Source: Nitrospirota bacterium
Lineage (GTDB): Bacteria; JACPQY01
Reading direction: 5' to 3'
Length of the DNA: 64,000 nt
Assembly: GCA_016190245.1 (NCBI GenBank)
Contig: JACPQY010000080.1
Coordinates: 1-64,000 of the forward strand
A program made the translations under genes and the position numbers. How positions within the stretch are numbered: the first letter of the stretch is position 1; each line of letters opens with the position of its first letter. The notes beneath the pieces were generated by a model. The model did not search any database and had not been told where the DNA came from. It saw only the letters and a list, made by a program, of their open reading frames with translations. Positions 52,657 to 61,511 of the stretch are shown piece after piece.

Positions 52657-52715
52657 TTCGCAGGCCATCCTGGCCTGCCTTCCTTTCGCGGCACCAGGAC
52701 TCCTTGTCCAGGTGT
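52657..52715 (+). repeat. Family-B dispersed repeat, copy 2
   Basis: 59 bases matching 17898-17956 (opposite orientation) with 2 mismatches. It contains the hairpin GCAGGCC-ATCCT-GGCCTGC and ends CTCCTTGTCCAGGTGT. Confidence 0.8.
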
Positions 52716-52766
52716 TTCAGGGTCTGGGAGGCTTTCGGGCACAGTCATAGGCAAAGGAGACGAACC

Positions 52767-53237
52767 ATGAGCAATTCGGACTTGGTGGAGGTTGAGTTCC
52801 TGAGAAAAGTTCAGATCTTCAAGGACCTGTCCGACGAGGAGTTCAAGAAGATCGCGGCGGTCACGCTGCGGCGGCCGCACAAAGAGGGCGAGAGGATCGT
52901 GGAAGAAGGCACCGTGGGCCAGGCCATGTTCGTGGTGCGGACGGGCTACGTCAAGGTCATCAAGAAAGGAGAACGCGGGGACGACGTGTTTCTGACGGTG
53001 CTCGCACCGGGGGAGCATTTCGGAGAGCTGAGCCTCGTGGACCGGCATCCCCGGTCGGCCTCGGTGGTGGCCCAGCGCGACTGTGAGATCTACGAGATCC
53101 CGGGCGAGAGTTTTCACAAGCTGATCGAGGTGGACACCAAGATGGCCGTGAAGATCTACAAGGGCTTCGTGCGCGAGCTGTGCAACCGTCTGCGAGAGGC
53201 CGACGAGGTCCTCACGTTCGGCAACATCCAGTATTGA
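52767..53237 (+). CDS. Cyclic-nucleotide-binding (Crp-type) domain protein
   Basis: 156 residues from ATG 52767 with AAGGAGA upstream. A single cNMP-binding beta-roll (FLRKVQIFKDLSDEEFKKIAAV; GQAMFVVRTGYVKVI; LAPGEHFGELSLVDRHPRSASVVAQRDCEIYEI) with the phosphate-binding cassette GEHFGELSLVDRHPRSA. There is no helix-turn-helix or effector domain, so it is a stand-alone sensor or adaptor. It is inserted between prfA and prmC. Confidence 0.88.
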   Translation: MSNSDLVEVEFLRKVQIFKDLSDEEFKKIAAVTLRRPHKEGERIVEEGTVGQAMFVVRTGYVKVIKKGERGDDVFLTVLAPGEHFGELSLVDRHPRSASVVAQRDCEIYEIPGESFHKLIEVDTKMAVKIYKGFVRELCNRLREADEVLTFGNIQY

Positions 53238-53278
53238 GGGTGCTTCCGGAACCCACCCTCCCCCGGTCTTCGACCACC

Positions 53279-53350
53279 CTCCCCGCCTGTCCGCCCAACG
53301 GCGGATCGGCGGGCAGGTCCCCCATGCGGGAAAGGGGAGAGGTGAGGGGA
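53279..53350. repeat. GC-rich palindromic repeat upstream of prmC
   Basis: CCCCGCCTGTCCGCCCAACG followed by GCGGATCGGCGGGCAGG forms the hairpin TCCGCC-CAAC-GGCGGA with partly pairing CCTG/CAGG flanks. The CCTGTCCGCC and GGCGGGCAGG words recur in family-A elements. Confidence 0.5.
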
Positions 53351-53395
53351 AGCGTTCGAGTTTCCAGAGGCATCCGAAGGGATGGGGCACCGCGC

Positions 53396-54277
53396 ATGCG
53401 GCTGGCCGAGGTGATCACGGCTAGGACCGCCCTCGCCCATGCGATCGGGAGTCTCCGCAGAGCCGGCATCCGGGGCGCGCGCTTTGAAGCTTCTCTCCTG
53501 TTGGCTCACGCCGTGGGCGAGAGCCGAGAGTGGGTGCTCTCGAACCCAAACGAACGCCTGTCGGCCGTGGCGACGCGACGCTTCACCGGCCTCGTCCGCC
53601 GGCGGAGGAGCCGGTTCCCCATCCAGTATCTCCTGGGCGAGTGGCCGTTCTGGAACGACACGTTTCGTGTGGGCGAGGGCGTGCTCATCCCGCGACCGGA
53701 ATCCGAGCATCTTGTCGAGGCAGCGGCCGCCTGGCTGGGCCGGAAGGCCGGGACTGCGCCGCGGGTTCTCGAGTTGGGTGTGGGATCAGGCGCCGTTCTC
53801 CTGAGCATCCTGCGGGAATGCCCCCGCGCCGAGGGGTGGGGCGTGGACATCTCGTGGCGGGCGGTGAAACGGGCAACTGAGAATGCCTCGCGCCTCGGCT
53901 TGGCGGCGCGCGTCCGCCTGTGGGTGGGTGACCTGGCTGGAGCCGTCGCGGGCAGAGAGAAATTCGATCTGGTGGTCTTCAACCCACCTTACCTCACCTG
54001 CCGGGAGCTTCGGCGGGCCCAGCCGGAACTCGGTTTCGAGCCGCCGGAGGCACTGGATGGGGGCGTGGGGGGCCTGGCGTTCTACGATCGAGCCGCCGAC
54101 GAGTTGCCCTGCATCCTGAAGCCGGAGGGCCGACTCCTGCTGGAAGTGTCGCCGAGACGAGCGGGGCGCGTCCGCAAGCTCCTCGATGCGCGGGGATGGA
54201 AGGACGTCCGGACGTCGCGCGACCTGGCTGGTCGGGATCGTGTGGTGGACGCAGCCTCGAGCGCATGGATCGGATAA
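53396..54277 (+). CDS. prmC: Release factor glutamine methyltransferase
   Basis: 293 residues from ATG 53396; the track start upstream runs through the CNBD gene and repeat. The N-terminal helical domain is followed by the SAM-binding domain ([18 protein letters not shown]) and the catalytic NPPY in [13 protein letters not shown]. It methylates the Gln of the GGQ motif in release factors. It overlaps the murA start by 13 bases. Confidence 0.92.
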   Translation: MRLAEVITARTALAHAIGSLRRAGIRGARFEASLLLAHAVGESREWVLSNPNERLSAVATRRFTGLVRRRRSRFPIQYLLGEWPFWNDTFRVGEGVLIPRPESEHLVEAAAAWLGRKAGTAPRVLELGVGSGAVLLSILRECPRAEGWGVDISWRAVKRATENASRLGLAARVRLWVGDLAGAVAGREKFDLVVFNPPYLTCRELRRAQPELGFEPPEALDGGVGGLAFYDRAADELPCILKPEGRLLLEVSPRRAGRVRKLLDARGWKDVRTSRDLAGRDRVVDAASSAWIG

Positions 54278-55521
54278 AGGTCGAAGGGGGCGCACGGCTC
54301 CAGGGCCGCGTGTCCATCAGCGGGGCGAAGAACGGCGCGTTGCCGAGCATGGCGGCCGCCCTGCTCGCCCAGGGTCGCTTCCGACTTGCCCGGGTGCCGT
54401 CTCTCATGGACGTGATCACCATGCAGAAGCTTCTCAAGCGCCTGGGCGCCACGTGCGAGTATCGAACGGGCGAAGGCGTCATGGAGGTGGAGGCCCGGCA
54501 GCTCACCTCCGTGGAGGCGCCCTACGATCTCGTTCGCACCATGCGGGCCTCGATCCTCGTTTTGGGGCCGCTCGTCGCGCGGTGTGGCGAGGCCGTGGTC
54601 TCGCTCCCCGGCGGGTGCGCCATCGGGAGTCGTCCCGTTGACTTCCACATCGAGGGGTTGCGGCGTCTCGGGGCCGCCATCGAGCTGAGCGACGGTTACA
54701 TCCGGGCCCGCACTCAAGGCCTGAAGGGGGCGCGTGTCGTGTTCCCCATCCCGAGCGTCACGGGCACCGAGAATCTTCTAATGGCCGCGGTGCTGGCTCA
54801 GGGCGAGACCGTGTTCGAGAACGCGGCGTGCGAACCGGAGGTCACGGACCTCGCCCGGCTCTTGCGCGCGATGGGCGCCCGCATTGAGGGCGAGGGGACC
54901 ACCACCATTCGCGTCCAGGGGGTTTCCTCGCTGAAAGCCGTGGATTGGGAGGTTGTGCCGGACCGGATCGAGACGGGCACATTCGCGCTCGCTGCCGCGA
55001 TGACGGGGGGTGAGCTGGTGATTGAACGCTGCCGGCCGGAACACGTCACGGCGCTCCTGGACAAGGTTCGAGCCGCAGGCGCGACAGTCGAAGAGCACGA
55101 GGGAAGCGTGCGAGTACTCGGGAACGGCCGGCCCCGCGCGGTGGATGTCACCACCGATCCCTACCCGGGCTTTCCGACGGATCTCCAGGCCCAGTTCATG
55201 GCCTGGATGGCCGTGGCGGAGGGATCGAGCATCGTGGCGGAGCGCGTCTTCCAGCAGCGCTTCATCCACGTCAGTGAGCTGCGGCGGATGGGGGCGGACA
55301 TCAGCGTGAGCGGTTCTCAGGCCGTTGTGCGGGGCGTTCCCGCCCTTCAGGGAGCGGAGGTGATGGCCACCGACCTGCGCGCCAGCGCCTCGCTTGTCCT
55401 GGCGGGGCTCATCGCGAAAGGTGCCACCGTCGTCCACCGGGTGTACCATCTGGACCGTGGATACGAGCGCATGGTGGACAAGCTGCGGGCCGTGGGGGCG
55501 CGGATCGACCGCCTGAAGTGA
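54265..55521 (+). CDS. murA: UDP-N-acetylglucosamine 1-carboxyvinyltransferase
   Basis: 418 residues from ATG 54265. It transfers enolpyruvate from PEP to UDP-GlcNAc, the first committed step of peptidoglycan synthesis. [27 protein letters not shown] and the active-site Cys in [15 protein letters not shown] are present, so it is the fosfomycin-sensitive Cys form. The Shine-Dalgarno and start lie within prmC. hisG follows after one base. Confidence 0.96.
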   Translation: MDRIKVEGGARLQGRVSISGAKNGALPSMAAALLAQGRFRLARVPSLMDVITMQKLLKRLGATCEYRTGEGVMEVEARQLTSVEAPYDLVRTMRASILVLGPLVARCGEAVVSLPGGCAIGSRPVDFHIEGLRRLGAAIELSDGYIRARTQGLKGARVVFPIPSVTGTENLLMAAVLAQGETVFENAACEPEVTDLARLLRAMGARIEGEGTTTIRVQGVSSLKAVDWEVVPDRIETGTFALAAAMTGGELVIERCRPEHVTALLDKVRAAGATVEEHEGSVRVLGNGRPRAVDVTTDPYPGFPTDLQAQFMAWMAVAEGSSIVAERVFQQRFIHVSELRRMGADISVSGSQAVVRGVPALQGAEVMATDLRASASLVLAGLIAKGATVVHRVYHLDRGYERMVDKLRAVGARIDRLK

Positions 55522-55522
55522 G

Positions 55523-56188
55523 ATGCGCATGAGCTCTCGACCCGGCCTTCGCGTTGTTCTGCCCAAGGGGAAGGTGCAGGGCGAGGTGTTGCGTCTCCTC
55601 CAGCGGGCCGGCTTCCCCCCCCCGCCGCGCCTGGGCGAGGATGGGTTGCTCCACTGGCGCGACACGTCTAGCGGGACGACCTTCCTCCTCGCGCGCGACC
55701 GCGACATCCCGACGTTTGTGGAGTACGGCGTCTGCGAGATCGGCCTCGTGGGGAAGGATGTCTTGCTGGAGCAAGAGCGGGATGTCTATGAGCCTCTGGA
55801 TCTCGGACTAGGCCGTTGCCGCTTGGTTTGGGCTGCGCCCCGTGCAGCGGCGATTGCGGGTTCGCCTCGCGCAGCTTCGGATGGCAGACGGGGCCGTGTG
55901 GCGACGAAGTATCCACGTGTGACCCGCGCCTTCTTTGAGGGCAGGGATGTCGAGGTGGAGGTCGTGGAACTGTACGGCTCCATCGAACTCGCTCCCTTCC
56001 TCGGACTGGCCGATTCGGTGGTGGATTTGGTTTCGACCGGGCGAACGTTGCGCCAGATGGGGCTGAAGGAAATCCAGACCATCGCGCCGATCTCCACGTG
56101 GGTTGTCGTCAATCGCGCCGCGTCGAAACTCCGTGCCGACCGAGTGTCGGCCTTTCTGGATCGGTTGGAGCGGGCACAGCGCGGATGA
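55523..56188 (+). CDS. hisG: ATP phosphoribosyltransferase, short form
   Basis: 221 residues, the first enzyme of histidine synthesis (ATP plus PRPP). LRVVLPKGKVQGEVLRLL, EYGVCEIGLVGKDVLLE and DSVVDLVSTGRTLRQMGL identify it. The C-terminal regulatory domain is absent, so activity and feedback control should need a HisZ partner, which is not in this window. ATG 55529 is an alternative start. ATGA overlap with hisD. Confidence 0.94.
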   Translation: MRMSSRPGLRVVLPKGKVQGEVLRLLQRAGFPPPPRLGEDGLLHWRDTSSGTTFLLARDRDIPTFVEYGVCEIGLVGKDVLLEQERDVYEPLDLGLGRCRLVWAAPRAAAIAGSPRAASDGRRGRVATKYPRVTRAFFEGRDVEVEVVELYGSIELAPFLGLADSVVDLVSTGRTLRQMGLKEIQTIAPISTWVVVNRAASKLRADRVSAFLDRLERAQRG

Positions 56189-57468
56189 AGATTTTGGATG
56201 CCCGCCTCCACCCCATCTCGTGGGTGCTCGCGGAGGCGGGGCGACTGCGCGTCGCGTCGGCGGCGGACGAGAGAAAAATCCGCGCGATCCTCGAGGACGT
56301 GCGCGCAAAGGGCGACCGCGCGGTGGAGGTGTGGACGGCTCGGCTCGACCGCGTTCGTCTCAAGGCGGCCCATTTCGAGGTTCCGCAGAAGGCGTGGGAC
56401 AAAGCTCTGGCGGGTTTGGCGCGGCCGCTGAGGCGGGCCCTCGAGCGCGCCGCCGAGCGCATCACGGAGTTTCATCGCGTGGGCGTGCCGGAGAATGCGT
56501 GGTGGAAGAACGGCGCCTCCCACTTCGGCAAGCTCTTCGTCCCCCTCGATCGCGTCGGAGTGTATGCGCCCGGAGGTTCGGCCGGGTACCCCTCCACGGT
56601 TCTCATGGGGGCGATCCCCGCGAAGGTGGCGGGCGTGCGGGAGATCGTGGTGGTCACGCCGCCGCGCAAGGGTGGGGTGGCGCCGGCCCTCCTGGCTGCT
56701 GCACGACTGTCCGGTGCGGACCGCGTCTTCCAGGTGGGTGGGCCGATGGCCGTCGCCGCGCTCGCCTACGGCACGGACACGATCCCTCGCGTGGACAAGA
56801 TTGTCGGCCCCGGCAACGCTCACGTCGCGCTGGCCAAGAAACTTCTCTATGGCCGCGTCGGTCTGGACATGCCGGCGGGTCCGACCGAGCTCGTCGTGCT
56901 GGCGGACGACTCCGTCGCGCCCGACTGGGTGGCGGCCGATCTGGCGGCGCAGGTAGAACACGGGGGGGGGGCGCTGGCCCTGCTGGTCACCCCGGATCAC
57001 GGCGTGGCCAAAGCCGTGTCCGATGCTTTCTTGACGGACCGGTTCCTCAAGAAGTTACCGGCAGCCCAGCAGTCTCAGTGTCTGGCGGTGGTCGTGAGGG
57101 ACTGGGACACCGCCGCGGATCTCGCCAATGCCATCACTCCGGAGCACGCCCATCTCATGGTTCGGCAGCCGGCCGCGCTCTCGCAGCGCATTCGGAACGC
57201 CGGGGCGGTCTTTGTCGGCTCGTTCTCCCCGGTAGCGCTGGGCGACTACGTGGCCGGGCCGAACCACGTCCTGCCGACCGATGGCAGCGCCCGTTTCGCA
57301 TCGCCTCTCGGCGTGGAGGATTTCCTCAAGCGGCTCAACTTCATCTCCGTTCAGCCGGAAGACTTCCCGAGTCTGGCGCCGCATGCGGTCCAGTTAGCGC
57401 AGGCGGAGGGTTTCGTCTATCATGCCTACTCGGTGAAGAAACGTGGCCAGACGAAACGCAGCTCGTAG
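56185..57468 (+). CDS. hisD: Histidinol dehydrogenase
   Basis: 427 residues from ATG 56185. It oxidises L-histidinol to histidine with two NAD+. VGVYAPGGSAGYPSTVLMGAIPA, VDKIVGPGNAHVALAKKLL and DMPAGPTELVVLAD are diagnostic. The usual QAEHG reads AAQVEHGGG and LSPEHLE reads ITPEHAH, keeping the zinc-site Glu and His. A G10 tract is at 56962-56971. It overlaps hisB by 26 bases. Confidence 0.95.
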   Translation: MKILDARLHPISWVLAEAGRLRVASAADERKIRAILEDVRAKGDRAVEVWTARLDRVRLKAAHFEVPQKAWDKALAGLARPLRRALERAAERITEFHRVGVPENAWWKNGASHFGKLFVPLDRVGVYAPGGSAGYPSTVLMGAIPAKVAGVREIVVVTPPRKGGVAPALLAAARLSGADRVFQVGGPMAVAALAYGTDTIPRVDKIVGPGNAHVALAKKLLYGRVGLDMPAGPTELVVLADDSVAPDWVAADLAAQVEHGGGALALLVTPDHGVAKAVSDAFLTDRFLKKLPAAQQSQCLAVVVRDWDTAADLANAITPEHAHLMVRQPAALSQRIRNAGAVFVGSFSPVALGDYVAGPNHVLPTDGSARFASPLGVEDFLKRLNFISVQPEDFPSLAPHAVQLAQAEGFVYHAYSVKKRGQTKRSS

Positions 57469-58060
57469 CGCGGGCACCCGCCGGGCTGAGGTCCACCGGA
57501 AGACGAAGGAGACCGAGGTGACGGTCTCCCTCCGCCTCGACGGCACGGGGCAGGGGACCGTGTCCACCACGATCCCGTTCCTGGACCACATGCTGGATCT
57601 CCTCAAGCTTCACAGCCGATTCAACCTCGACATCCGCGCGAAGGGCGACACGGAGGTGGACTTCCACCACGTGGTGGACGACGTGGGGATCTGTCTGGGA
57701 CAGGCGCTCGACGGCGCGCTCGGCGATCGGCGGGGGATCGCGCGGTACGGTCATGCCCGCGTGCCGATGGATGAGGCGCTCGCGGACGTCACGCTCGATT
57801 TCTCGGGGCGGCCCTATCTTCGATACGACGTGAAGATCTCGAAGGGGAGAATTCGGGACTTCGACGTTGAGCTGGTGGAAGGTTTTTTCTCGTCGCTCTG
57901 CACACACGCCGGGCTGACGATGCACGTCCACGTCCCGTATGGGAGAAACCGCCACCACATCGTGGAGGGCATTTTCAAGGCGAGCGCGCAGGCCCTTCGA
58001 CGCGCCGTGGCAGTGGATCCGACTCTCGCGACCGTCCCCTCGACCAAGGGCGTGATCTGA
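57443..58060 (+). CDS. hisB: Imidazoleglycerol-phosphate dehydratase
   Basis: 205 residues, start GTG within hisD. Two copies of the fold's metal motif are visible: FLDHMLDLLKLHSRFNLDI with DFHHVVDDVGICLGQAL, then FFSSLCTHAGLTMHVHV with GRNRHHIVEGIFKASAQAL. It dehydrates imidazoleglycerol phosphate. It is the monofunctional form, lacking the histidinol-phosphatase domain. Confidence 0.95.
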   Translation: MARRNAARSAGTRRAEVHRKTKETEVTVSLRLDGTGQGTVSTTIPFLDHMLDLLKLHSRFNLDIRAKGDTEVDFHHVVDDVGICLGQALDGALGDRRGIARYGHARVPMDEALADVTLDFSGRPYLRYDVKISKGRIRDFDVELVEGFFSSLCTHAGLTMHVHVPYGRNRHHIVEGIFKASAQALRRAVAVDPTLATVPSTKGVI

Positions 58061-58078
58061 GGGCGCGGGGGGAGCCGC

Positions 58079-58726
58079 ATGGCAACACCTCGCGTCGCCG
58101 TTGTGGACTATGGTGTGGTCAACCTGCGCAGCATGGTCAAAGCCCTTGAGCGGTTGGGCGCGCGCGTGGTGCCCACGCAGAGCCGCCGCGCGCTCCAAAA
58201 CGCCACAGCCATCGTCCTTCCGGGCGTCGGTCATTTCGGGGCCGCAGCGCGCAACCTTGACCGGCTGGGTCTGGTCGAGCCCTTGAAGCGAGAGATCCGT
58301 GCAGGAAAACCCTTTCTCGGCGTGTGCTTGGGGCTTCAGCTTCTCTTCGAGGGGAGCGATGAAGCTCCTGGGATTGCCGGCCTGGGTGTGTTGCTGGGTC
58401 GCGTGCGCCGCCTTCGAGCGCGTTCGAAGGGCTTGAAGCTGCCGCACATGGGTTGGAACGCGGTTCGCTTCGCCGACCGCAGGAGTGGACGCACACCCGG
58501 CAGAACGCCCGAGGCCGACTCCTACTTCTACTTCGTTCACACCTACGCCCCCGTTCCGGCGGACGATCGAGTGGTGCTCGGCCGCACGCGCTACGGCCAG
58601 GATTTCGTGTCCGCCGTCGCCTGGGAAAACGTTCTTGCGTGCCAGTTCCACCCCGAGAAGAGCCAGGCGACGGGGCTGCGATTCCTCCAAGACCGCTTTC
58701 TTCGCCGCCACGACCTGATCTGCTGA
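58079..58726 (+). CDS. hisH: Imidazole glycerol phosphate synthase, glutaminase subunit
   Basis: 215 residues. Class-I glutamine amidotransferase with nucleophile Cys in FLGVCLGLQLLFEGS, LPHMGWN and the His/Glu pair in CQFHPEKSQATG. It supplies ammonia to HisF. The expected hisA and hisF do not follow; instead a toxin-antitoxin pair starts 50 bases downstream, with its own promoter. Confidence 0.94.
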   Translation: MATPRVAVVDYGVVNLRSMVKALERLGARVVPTQSRRALQNATAIVLPGVGHFGAAARNLDRLGLVEPLKREIRAGKPFLGVCLGLQLLFEGSDEAPGIAGLGVLLGRVRRLRARSKGLKLPHMGWNAVRFADRRSGRTPGRTPEADSYFYFVHTYAPVPADDRVVLGRTRYGQDFVSAVAWENVLACQFHPEKSQATGLRFLQDRFLRRHDLIC

Positions 58727-58755
58727 TTGACAGGGTGCCGCACTTCCGTTACACT
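58727..58755 (+). promoter_or_regulatory. Sigma70-type promoter for the RHH-ParE module
   Basis: TTGACA (58727-58732), a 17-base spacer and TACACT (58750-58755), starting immediately after the hisH stop and ending 20 bases before the antitoxin ATG. It is close to consensus. Confidence 0.65.
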
Positions 58756-58775
58756 TCGGGTAGGGAATTCCGATC

Positions 58776-59012
58776 ATGCCGACATCGGGACCAAGAATCA
58801 GCGCGGTGGTGGAGCGGCCCTTGTACGATGCCATTCAGCGCATCGCGGCTCGGGATCAGGTCAGTATCTCGGAGAAGGCGCGCGATCTCCTCCGCGAAGC
58901 GCTGGAACTGACGGAAGATGCGGCGCTCGAGCAACTCGTCAACCGCCGCCGCAGAACATCACGTCGCTCGTATTCCCTCGCTGAGGTCAGACGACGCCTG
59001 AGACTCGACTGA
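58776..59012 (+). CDS. Ribbon-helix-helix antitoxin
   Basis: 78 residues. The N-terminal ISAVVERPLYDAIQRIAARDQVSISEKARDLLREAL is an RHH (CopG/Arc-type) DNA-binding fold, and the C-terminal basic tail probably binds the toxin. Such antitoxins repress their own promoter. It lies 6 bases before a ParE/RelE-type toxin gene. Confidence 0.82.
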   Translation: MPTSGPRISAVVERPLYDAIQRIAARDQVSISEKARDLLREALELTEDAALEQLVNRRRRTSRRSYSLAEVRRRLRLD

Positions 59013-59018
59013 CCGCCG

Positions 59019-59315
59019 TTGGCGTACATCGTCCGCTTTCGAGATGTGGCGCTGGCCGATCTTGAGGAACTTCCCAGAAACCTCCAGGCACGAATCCTCC
59101 GTGCCGTCGAGGCAAGGCTCGCAACCGCTCCCCATCGGTACGGAGTGAGACTCAGACGCGCCTTGTCGGGACTCTGGAAGCTGCGAGTGGGCGACCGGCG
59201 GATGGTCTATGAGCTGGAGCGCTCGTCTGTAACCGTCTGGGCCGTCCGACATCGCAAGGACGTGTATCCGGAGGTCGAGCGACGGGCAAGGACGGGAGAA
59301 ACCAGGCGGAACTGA
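59019..59315 (+). CDS. ParE/RelE-family toxin
   Basis: 98 residues from TTG 59019. YIVRFRDVALADLEELPRNLQARILRAVEARL ... GVRLRRALSGLWKLRVGDRRMVYELE ... VWAVRHRKDVYPEV is the RelE/ParE fold, with the conserved basic GLWKLRVGDRRMVY segment. RelE-type toxins cut ribosome-bound mRNA and ParE types poison gyrase; sequence alone does not decide. It pairs with the RHH antitoxin upstream. Confidence 0.85.
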   Translation: MAYIVRFRDVALADLEELPRNLQARILRAVEARLATAPHRYGVRLRRALSGLWKLRVGDRRMVYELERSSVTVWAVRHRKDVYPEVERRARTGETRRN

Positions 59316-59458
59316 AGCGGACCGAGACTCGAACGGGAATGGAACAAATGGTCACAGGGTTGTTCGGTGCTGGATTGACTCGTCCTGTGTGACCCCATAT
59401 CCTTTCCAGATGCGGACAAGCAAAGAGTGACAAGTTAGCCAGACGGTGGGAGACTGAG

Positions 59459-60352
59459 ATGGCAGAAATCACGCGTCGACGCCTTGGGGAATTGCTCCGG
59501 GATCTCTTCGAAATCCTCCTCCGAACCCCCGACGGTATGCAGGCACGGGACGCCCTGGCGGCACTCGCTCCCGAGGTGAAGCTTACTGCCTACGAAGCCG
59601 GTGACTACGAGTCTGGCGGCCGCCGATTCGAGAAGATCGTGAGATTTGCGACGGTCGACACAGTGAAGGCAGGCTGGCTTGAGAAGACGAAGGGTCGTTG
59701 GTCGGTCACGGATCAAGGGAAACAGGCCGTAGGCAAGTACGCTGACCCGGAAGCGTTCTACCGCGAGGCGGTAAAGCTCTATCGCCAGTGGAAAGCCAGT
59801 CGGCCCGAGTCCGAGCCGGAATCGGACGAGGAACCAACCGACAGAACCTCGGCAAAGGCGACGAGCATAACGTACGAAGAGGCCGAGGAGCAGGCCTGGG
59901 CAGAGATCGAGGCTTACCTGCGTGAGATGAATCCGTACGATTTTCAGGAACTCGTCGCCTCCCTGCTTCGCGGAATGGGCTACCATGTTTCTTGGGTCGC
60001 TCCGCCGGGAAAGGACGGCGGCACCGACATCCTCGCGTGGAGCGATCCGCTGGGCACACGGCCTCCGAGGATCAAGGTGCAGGTGAAGCGCCAGGACCAG
60101 CCGATCAACGTTGATGGCCTCCGCTCCTTCATGGCACTACTGGGTGATGAAGACGTTGGTCTTTTCGTGTCCGCAGGCGGCTTCACCAAGGACGCCCATG
60201 AGGAGGCTCGTACGCAGGAGAAGCGAAGAGTCACCTTGGTTGACTTGGAACGGTTGGTTGACATGTGGATCGAGCACTACGGCAAGCTGGAAGAACCCGC
60301 GCGTCGCAGGCTCCCGCTGCAACCGATTTGGTTCCTTGCACCAGAGTCGTAG
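59459..60352 (+). CDS. Mrr-type restriction endonuclease
   Basis: 297 residues. The N-terminal winged-helix Mrr_N part (RRLGELLRDLFEILLRTPDGMQARDALAALAP) is followed by an acidic linker and the Mrr catalytic domain: ELVASLLRGMGYHVSWVAPPGKDGGTDILAW ... RIKVQVKRQDQPINVDGLRSF. The D-x(n)-QVKR arrangement is the PD-(D/E)xK nuclease core. Mrr enzymes cleave modified foreign DNA. No methyltransferase is adjacent, consistent with a modification-dependent (type IV) role. Confidence 0.88.
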   Translation: MAEITRRRLGELLRDLFEILLRTPDGMQARDALAALAPEVKLTAYEAGDYESGGRRFEKIVRFATVDTVKAGWLEKTKGRWSVTDQGKQAVGKYADPEAFYREAVKLYRQWKASRPESEPESDEEPTDRTSAKATSITYEEAEEQAWAEIEAYLREMNPYDFQELVASLLRGMGYHVSWVAPPGKDGGTDILAWSDPLGTRPPRIKVQVKRQDQPINVDGLRSFMALLGDEDVGLFVSAGGFTKDAHEEARTQEKRRVTLVDLERLVDMWIEHYGKLEEPARRRLPLQPIWFLAPES

Positions 60353-60737
60353 GCAAGTTCGCGGCTTACATGTCGGTGCAGCCTGCGGGGCCCCGGGGGC
60401 TGCGCGGCTGACCGCTGGTGTTGGCCGAACGAAACGAAGGGAGAAGCGAATGGGACGGAAGGCACAGGGCCCGAAGTGGGTACGCTATTCGGGGGGATCG
60501 GAGGTCAACTCTATCCGGTTGAGATGCCATCTGCCCTGTGTTCCTACGAGCGTGGAGTTCTGAGGGACGGGCGGCTGCTTCAGCCGTGACTCGATTGCGG
60601 CGAGGAATTTCCCCAGGTCTGTGAAAGCCCCTTGGTTCCAGACGGACGGCCTGCGGTCCCTCGCCCACCTGCCCGGCCTTGGGCCGCTCCGATGGCCTCG
60701 CGTTGACCGGTGGGCGAGGTGCCGATACGATGGGCTT
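60353..60737. other. 385-base region without a secure gene
   Basis: Spacer between the Mrr gene and the HEPN gene. The only plus-strand candidate is a 37-codon ORF (60450-60563) with an AGGGAGA ribosome-binding site and no recognisable features. A minus-strand frame ending RWHLNRIELTSDPPE looks protein-like but has no start context. It may be gene debris at the edge of the island. Confidence 0.5.
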
Positions 60738-61115
60738 ATGCGGGAGGAATCGGAGCGGCTGCTGAAACAGGCGCGGGAGAACCGAGCGTCGGCGGCGACG
60801 CTGTTGCAGGGGGATCGGTTCGAGGCCTCCATGTTCTACAGCAACCAGACAGCCGAACTGGCCCTCAAGGCCGTCTACTTGGAGAAGAAGCGGCGACCTG
60901 CGCGGACGCACGATCTCGTCGTCCTCTCTCGCGAACTCGGGGCTCCGAAGGCCATTCAGGAGGCGGCCCGGATCCTGACGCCCAGCTACATCATCACGCG
61001 TTATCCGGACGCGGCCAACGGCGTGCCAGCCGAGCTGTTCTCCGAGGATGATGCGAAAAAGCAGATCACACTGGCCGACGAGGTGTTGAAATGGGTCGAG
61101 CTGAAGCTGACGTAA
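60738..61115 (+). CDS. HEPN-domain protein (toxin component)
   Basis: 125 residues from ATG 60738. MREESERLLKQARENRASAATLLQGDRFEASMFYSNQTAELALKAVYL is the typical HEPN four-helix start. RPARTHDLVVLSREL contains an R-x4-H motif of the ribonuclease active site. It overlaps the MNT gene by 25 bases; HEPN-MNT pairs act as toxin-antitoxin modules, where the MNT enzyme adenylylates the HEPN toxin. Confidence 0.87.
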   Translation: MREESERLLKQARENRASAATLLQGDRFEASMFYSNQTAELALKAVYLEKKRRPARTHDLVVLSRELGAPKAIQEAARILTPSYIITRYPDAANGVPAELFSEDDAKKQITLADEVLKWVELKLT

Positions 61116-61429
61116 GGCGCTTACTCAGGAGCCTGCGGACACACCGGGTTGAGCGGGCGATCCTGTTCGGCTCGCGAGCGAGGGGTGAGGCCCTCGTCGA
61201 CAGCGACGTGGACCTGATTCTCGTCTCGCCGGGCTTCGAAGGAATCCCCTTCGTGAAGCGGATCGGGGACGTCCTCGCGAAATGGCGGGGGAGGGTGGGT
61301 TTGGATGTCCTGTGCTACACACCCGGTGAGTTTCGGAAGAAGTGTCGGGAATACGGATTGGTTCGGGAGGCCGCGCGTGAGGGCCGGTCTCTGATCGGAC
61401 GCCGCCGGGGGGACGGGCTTCGGGCCTGA
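61091..61429 (+). CDS. MNT-type nucleotidyltransferase (antitoxin component)
   Basis: 112 residues. ILFGSRARGEALVDSDVDLILVS carries the GSRARG and DxD metal-binding signature of minimal nucleotidyltransferases. Start and reading frame overlap the HEPN gene, indicating coupled translation. It is predicted to AMPylate and silence the HEPN protein. Confidence 0.9.
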   Translation: MGRAEADVRRLLRSLRTHRVERAILFGSRARGEALVDSDVDLILVSPGFEGIPFVKRIGDVLAKWRGRVGLDVLCYTPGEFRKKCREYGLVREAAREGRSLIGRRRGDGLRA

Positions 61430-61511
61430 AGAACATGAACCGGGTTCCGGCTGAGGTGGCGAATGGGCTTTGGCCGGGTCGGGCAGGGTGTGGTACTCTC
61501 GCCTTGTGAAC

